Shown: piece by piece, positions 59,681 to 64,000 of the stretch
How the letters are laid out: every line of letters begins with the position of its first letter
Numbering within the stretch: the first letter of the stretch is position 1
Source: Hermodice carunculata
Lineage: Eukaryota; Annelida; Polychaeta; Eunicida; Amphinomidae
Reading direction: 5' to 3'
Length of the DNA: 64,000 nucleotides
Assembly: GCA_964020975.1 (NCBI GenBank)
Contig: OZ026624.1
Coordinates: 34,618,050-34,682,049, forward strand
Made by a program: the position numbers and the translations under genes
Notes under the pieces: generated by a model
The model's input: only the letters and a program-made list of their open reading frames with translations
The model's database searches: none
What the model was told of the DNA's origin: nothing

Positions 59681-62565
59681 ATTGCTTAGATACCCTGACA
59701 TATTGGAACATGTTAAACAAATTCAGCACGTTTAGGATTGACAATAAAACAATAAAAGCTGTCACAAAATTTTATTTCTTGATTATAAGTATATATGAAA
59801 ATATTTCCAGGAAAGATATTTTATTAAAGTGGATGTAAAATCTAATCACTACATTTCCAACTGTATATATTTGTGTGGGTAATTCAAAACTAAACAAAAA
59901 TCCTAAAAGGTCATAGAATGACTGATCCATTTTTTCAATGAAGAAGGGAAGCTTAAGGTGGAAAATGCGAAGCTTGCGTGCAGTGAGACTGGCAACTTTG
60001 GATCAATTTTACCCATTTACATTATTCACAAGTACATTAAACATATATATTTTCTGATTGCTATATATACATAGAACTGTGTCCGTTTTTTGTTATTTTG
60101 TTTGTTTTTTTGCAGGATTGATTTTTTTTACATTTTGTAGCATTCTTTCTGACTTGGTGGGATTTTCACATTTTTTCGCACAGATCTTGCCCAAAATTGT
60201 GTTTTATTCTAGTTGCAATCAAAAGAAAGTCAAAATATCTATATCCAGGTTAGAATTCAATGGCGAGTCCTGAAATAGCATAACTAAAACTTTTTATAGA
60301 ATTCTTGTGTTGGAACCAACAGGTTGTTCATTTTATTTCTCAAAATTGCCCCCAAAATCACTGAAGGGGTAGCAAGAAAAACAATTCCTCACATCCGCTC
60401 CTGAATATGATATTTTTCTCTTGATATCCATTAATTATAATGTGATAGGACAATTCGTTTGTTAGTGAGGCTCTACACAAATTGTATAGGTTGAGCAAAA
60501 ACAGTTCTGAGAAAAGGTTGCCAATTCTTATGCATTTATGGCTGTTATATGACACATACTCACTTCTTCTGTCCTGTGTTTTCATTATTGTATGGAATAA
60601 ACTTGTAGCTTTACTTCTGTGATGTTGTCATTCAAAGAAGCATATTTTGTGACTTAAAACTCGACTATTTTTAACTTGGGAACATCATACGTAGCCACAC
60701 TTGGCTGTTTGGATGTGGGTTTACATGTGCCTTTCCATATTTGCGACCCATTAAGTGGATTGTGTTAATTTGTTTTTACATCAATAGAGGATTCGAAAGT
60801 AGGCAGAACAATGGTAGTGATTAGTCTGTACTAACAACTTCTTCTCTCCATGGCTAATGCTTTCCTGTTCCCTATGAGTGACCTTTGTCAGTGGATCACC
60901 TGGTTTCCAGAGATCAGGGACTTATGACTGTGCAAACAATGGCACGGTCCATTATCATGCCCATGAAGGCAAAGGCCATGCGGTCAAAAATGCAGAAACT
61001 GTTCGGTGTAAACAAAAGGTTTGATCTCAATTTTCTCTTATAAATTCTTTGTTCACACATGATTTTGGGGGGCATGTAGTTTAAGTATCAAACCGTCCAA
61101 AATATTAGAAAATAATTAGCGGTTATCCAAAGGTGCTGCCTTCAGATCTTCCACTTTAATGACCTCTGTTTTAAAGGTAAGACAACTAAAATATTGTAAT
61201 GTGTAAGCAAATATACTTGGTATAGCCGGTTGGATTTATATTCAGCCAGATATGTAAAGAAAACCTGACATGGGTCTTAAATTCGTTGCGCATCCCATTT
61301 ATATCTTTTTACAATATAAACATGTTTTTATATATTGAATTTCTTGAAGCATCTGTATTTCAATTCCATTTTGTCCACATGGGATTTCCCCTCAAAAGAC
61401 TGTCCAAATAAGGATAGCATACTTCCTTGTCCAATGTATAACATACATGTAAATAACTGTGATTCTTTCCTGGTGGACTTTTGTCTGGTCGTCGAATAAT
61501 CAGCACAGACTGAAAAATACATTCTTATTGCGACACCTATATTTAACTGTTATTTGTTTAAAGGGTAGCATAATTGACACATGGAGCCTGTCTTCTTGAC
61601 ATTTACATTGAACTTCCTTTCATAATATGTTTTTGTGTAATTTACTGGTCTCAAGGTTATGCCGCAGTCTATGCCCATGTACAGGAATCAATAAGAACTC
61701 CTTCAGCCAATCGAAGAAAACAAGCCTAACAAGAATGTTCACAACCCGAAAAGGTATGCAATGACTGTGCATGAATTACGTAATATTACAAGACCAATGT
61801 GTTTGAGCACTGTGCCTTATGGTTAACCCTGGCAGTTTGGCAATGATAAGCAATTCGAATCTAGCTGGCGAGTGTGCATGTGAAACAAAAAAAATAATGG
61901 AGTTGTGCAGCACAGCAACACTGTTGCAAGAACAATACATTCATATGGCCAATGTTACTGGACATTTTTGCCTAAATAAATACTGAAAACTTGATGTAAA
62001 AATATATGGTCTCCATCCTTATACAACACTTAAGAAATTTGTCATAGCAATCATTCTGCAAAGGACACTTGGTCCTGATAAAATACCTGAGGAACCACCT
62101 CTTGTATGAAATACGTTTCACTATGAATAAAATGATCCTGTATTTCCCGGTATATCAGATGGTGATAGCTTTCATGACACACCTATACCTAAGAACACTA
62201 CAGAATACCAAAATGACATTTACGGCTGTAAAACATGCTAGATGGTTTCCCTCTAATGACCTGATAAAAATTTATGTGGCCACTGAGGCCTAAAAGTTTG
62301 AAAGTTTTTGCATCAACCCTGTCAAAATAGATTAATTCAAGTACAGTCGTAGACATACGTTAGACTAGAAATTAAGTGCGCAGCATCAAAACTGGGTTTT
62401 AATTTGTGCACTAGTCAGTGAATGTGGCATTGTTAAACTTGTTTGGATGATATGTAGATTGAACAGATAGCAATTATGTAATTATTTACAATTCACAAAC
62501 TAAAATATATACCATTTTTATTGTTATTAAATAAAGGACAAATTATCATCACACTCGTCCCAACC

Positions 62566-62568
<3 letters not shown>
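59681..62568. other. Stretch with no gene recognised
   Basis: AT-rich DNA with only short overlapping reading frames. I see no domain, RNA gene or repeat I can name. Longer frames at 60058-60273 and 62069-62293 have no family resemblance and no clear splice context. Confidence 0.4.

Positions 62569-62608
<40 letters not shown>
62569..62608. repeat. (TG)n microsatellite
   Basis: About 20 uninterrupted TG units. Confidence 0.95.
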
Positions 62609-62609
<1 letters not shown>

Positions 62610-64000
62610 TGCACTTCAGCCATACATCAACCTCTCATGCCAGGAATAAAATACCAAACAACTGAATCAGAGGAGAGCAAACAAAGATTTTTTTATTCGT
62701 AAAATATTGGAACCGTGCACAGACTCCACAGTTAGCCCCAAGTGTAAATTAGGAAAAGTTTACACAGCAGTATTAACCTGAAGTCTGTCCTCCATCCCCT
62801 GTCATCCCCCATTCCCTTGTCAACCGACTAAAGATGAGAGTCAACCTGAATGGAGAAACAGGCCTGCATCTTCCTGTTGCTGCCAGACCCAGTACCTAAA
62901 ACTAAGCCTCCGGTGTAAGAACCGCGGGAAGCTCTTCCCTCCCTGGTAGACCTGCTGCAAGAAAGACTAACTCCCTCCCTTGGATGTATGCTTTTTACGT
63001 GCAGGCCTGTTGGATGGGCATACAAAATCCCTTGCTCCCGGTCAACTGACCGCAAGGCTGCTGCAATTTCTCACCCCATCTCACAGGTTTATCTACATGC
63101 CTGTTGTGATGGGCATACAAAACCCTATGGCTCCCAATCAACTCAAAGCGATGCTGGAAATTCGCAACCTACCATGTAGAATTTTCTGCCACATTAACAT
63201 CTACATGGGTCTTGGACTTACACTGGTGATCACCCTTTGCTGGCTTTTCCTGTAGCTGTGAACCTGGTCATCTGCCCGTATATCCATAGCCCAGCTGTAC
63301 GTCTAGCAATGCGTACATTTCAATGCAGGCTAAAAGCTAATACAAGGAAATATAAATTGTGAAGACAAAATAACATATGCGCTAGAAGGCTACTATAAGA
63401 CAGCAAAAATTATTCAAATTAATGTTACTATCATTTGGTGCGCAGGAGTTGAAAACGTCAGAAATGGCCTAATTTTTATGAACATGGACATTTTCTATAG
63501 CATGGTTATATTATGCTGATAAAACTTAGAGTATGTAGGGATTTACACTCAACATGTGTACATATGCTCAGTGTTCATTAGTTTGCATTACCATAAAATC
63601 ATTATTGTCCATATAGCCCTTTTTGTGGGCAAACGTCTTCTTGTGATATTAACTCAGCAAGAAGTCGTTGAGTTATCTCATGGCACATCGACAAATTTCA
63701 AACATGGTGGTTTGCTGTAGCACCAAGTATACATTTAAATTAAAAATGTTCTGAATTGTACAGGTTTGGTCAACAGCAGGGAGACGGTGAGACTAGCCCA
63801 ATGCCCGGGTACCTGATCTGTACAAAACAGGGATGGTGTATGGGGAATAAGGTGGTTGAAACTTTAAGCAATGCAGGCCTTGTGCAGTCCTTGTGATGCC
63901 TGCAAAGCTGAATCTGCAACTGCTGAGTCTGTCTGATTGTAGGTTTTTGCAGTTTTCCTTGTTTGGGATGACTTAAAAAGGCATGTTCTAATAGACCCCA
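62609..64000. other. Right end of window, repeat-like, no gene recognised
   Basis: The 62780-63260 part is more GC-rich than its surroundings and carries the internal duplication at 63005-63170. A 91-codon open frame spans the duplication, but its repeats run through in the DNA and no family is evident. The rest is AT-rich and unrecognised. Confidence 0.4.
63005..63170. repeat. Diverged tandem duplication of about 94 bp
   Basis: 'gcctgttggatgggcatacaa' at 63005 and 'gcctgttgtgatgggcatac' at 63099 begin two copies that continue with 'aaatcccttgctcccggtca' and 'aaccctatggctcccaatca'. They are roughly 75 to 80 percent alike by eye. Confidence 0.65.

Noticed and set aside
62980-63255. 91-codon open frame with a hydrophobic C-terminus
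   Set aside because: It spans a tandem DNA duplication, shows no recognisable family and has no splice or regulatory support.

Overview
The window looks like animal nuclear DNA: AT-rich, interspersed with TA, CA and CATA microsatellites, dispersed TAGGCCTA-type motifs and many decayed mobile elements, with coding exons separated by introns of 0.4 to 8 kb. The repeat style (GGCCCATGGGCC-headed repeats, tandem modules with 'ccaggtggcgctgcc', TAGGCCTA) and the host receptor type suggest a marine invertebrate, perhaps an echinoderm or another non-vertebrate deuterostome. That placement is an inference and I could not test it.

The main host gene is on the plus strand, from about 15.2 to 51.7 kb. 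I can place 12 exons: two kringle exons, a C-type lectin domain split over two exons, six single-exon LDL-receptor class A (LDLa) modules, one large exon carrying a seventh LDLa module, an LRR N-cap, about six leucine-rich repeats, the hinge and TM1 to TM6, and a last exon with TM7 and a very short tail. Every recognised internal exon is a multiple of three and every junction is phase 1, as expected for a gene built by exon shuffling. The receptor end belongs with the relaxin-receptor / GRL101-like (type C LGR) group of rhodopsin-family GPCRs. The kringle and lectin front end is unusual. Other oddities are loss of the E/D-R-Y motif after TM3 and joint loss of Cys1 and Cys3 in three LDLa modules. 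The 5' end of the gene was not found; a weak PAN/Apple-like exon candidate lies at 13.35 kb.

Layout: 0-2.9 kb, decayed repeats. 2.9-12.3 kb, one broken but structurally complete envelope-bearing Ty3/Gypsy (errantivirus-like) fossil with both LTRs, target duplication, gag, pol, env and an unexplained region before the 3' LTR. 12.3-15.2 kb, a hairpin repeat and little else. 15.2-22.2 kb, kringle and lectin exons. 22.2-30.6 kb, a long intron with a pogo/Tigger-like transposase fossil. 30.6-43.9 kb, LDLa, LRR and TM exons, with a Tc1/mariner fossil and a LINE fragment in the introns. 43.9-51.6 kb, the TM6/TM7 intron holding a nearly full-length L1/Tx1-like LINE inside TA repeats. 51.7-54.3 kb, tandem repeat families. 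54.8-59.7 kb, a multi-unit repeat array bounded by inverted AGCTCAGC-type ends. 59.7-64 kb, no gene recognised.

No rRNA, tRNA, CRISPR or bacterial operon signal was seen. Exon limits rest on AG/GT sites, phase and domain content read by eye, and no transcript evidence was available.
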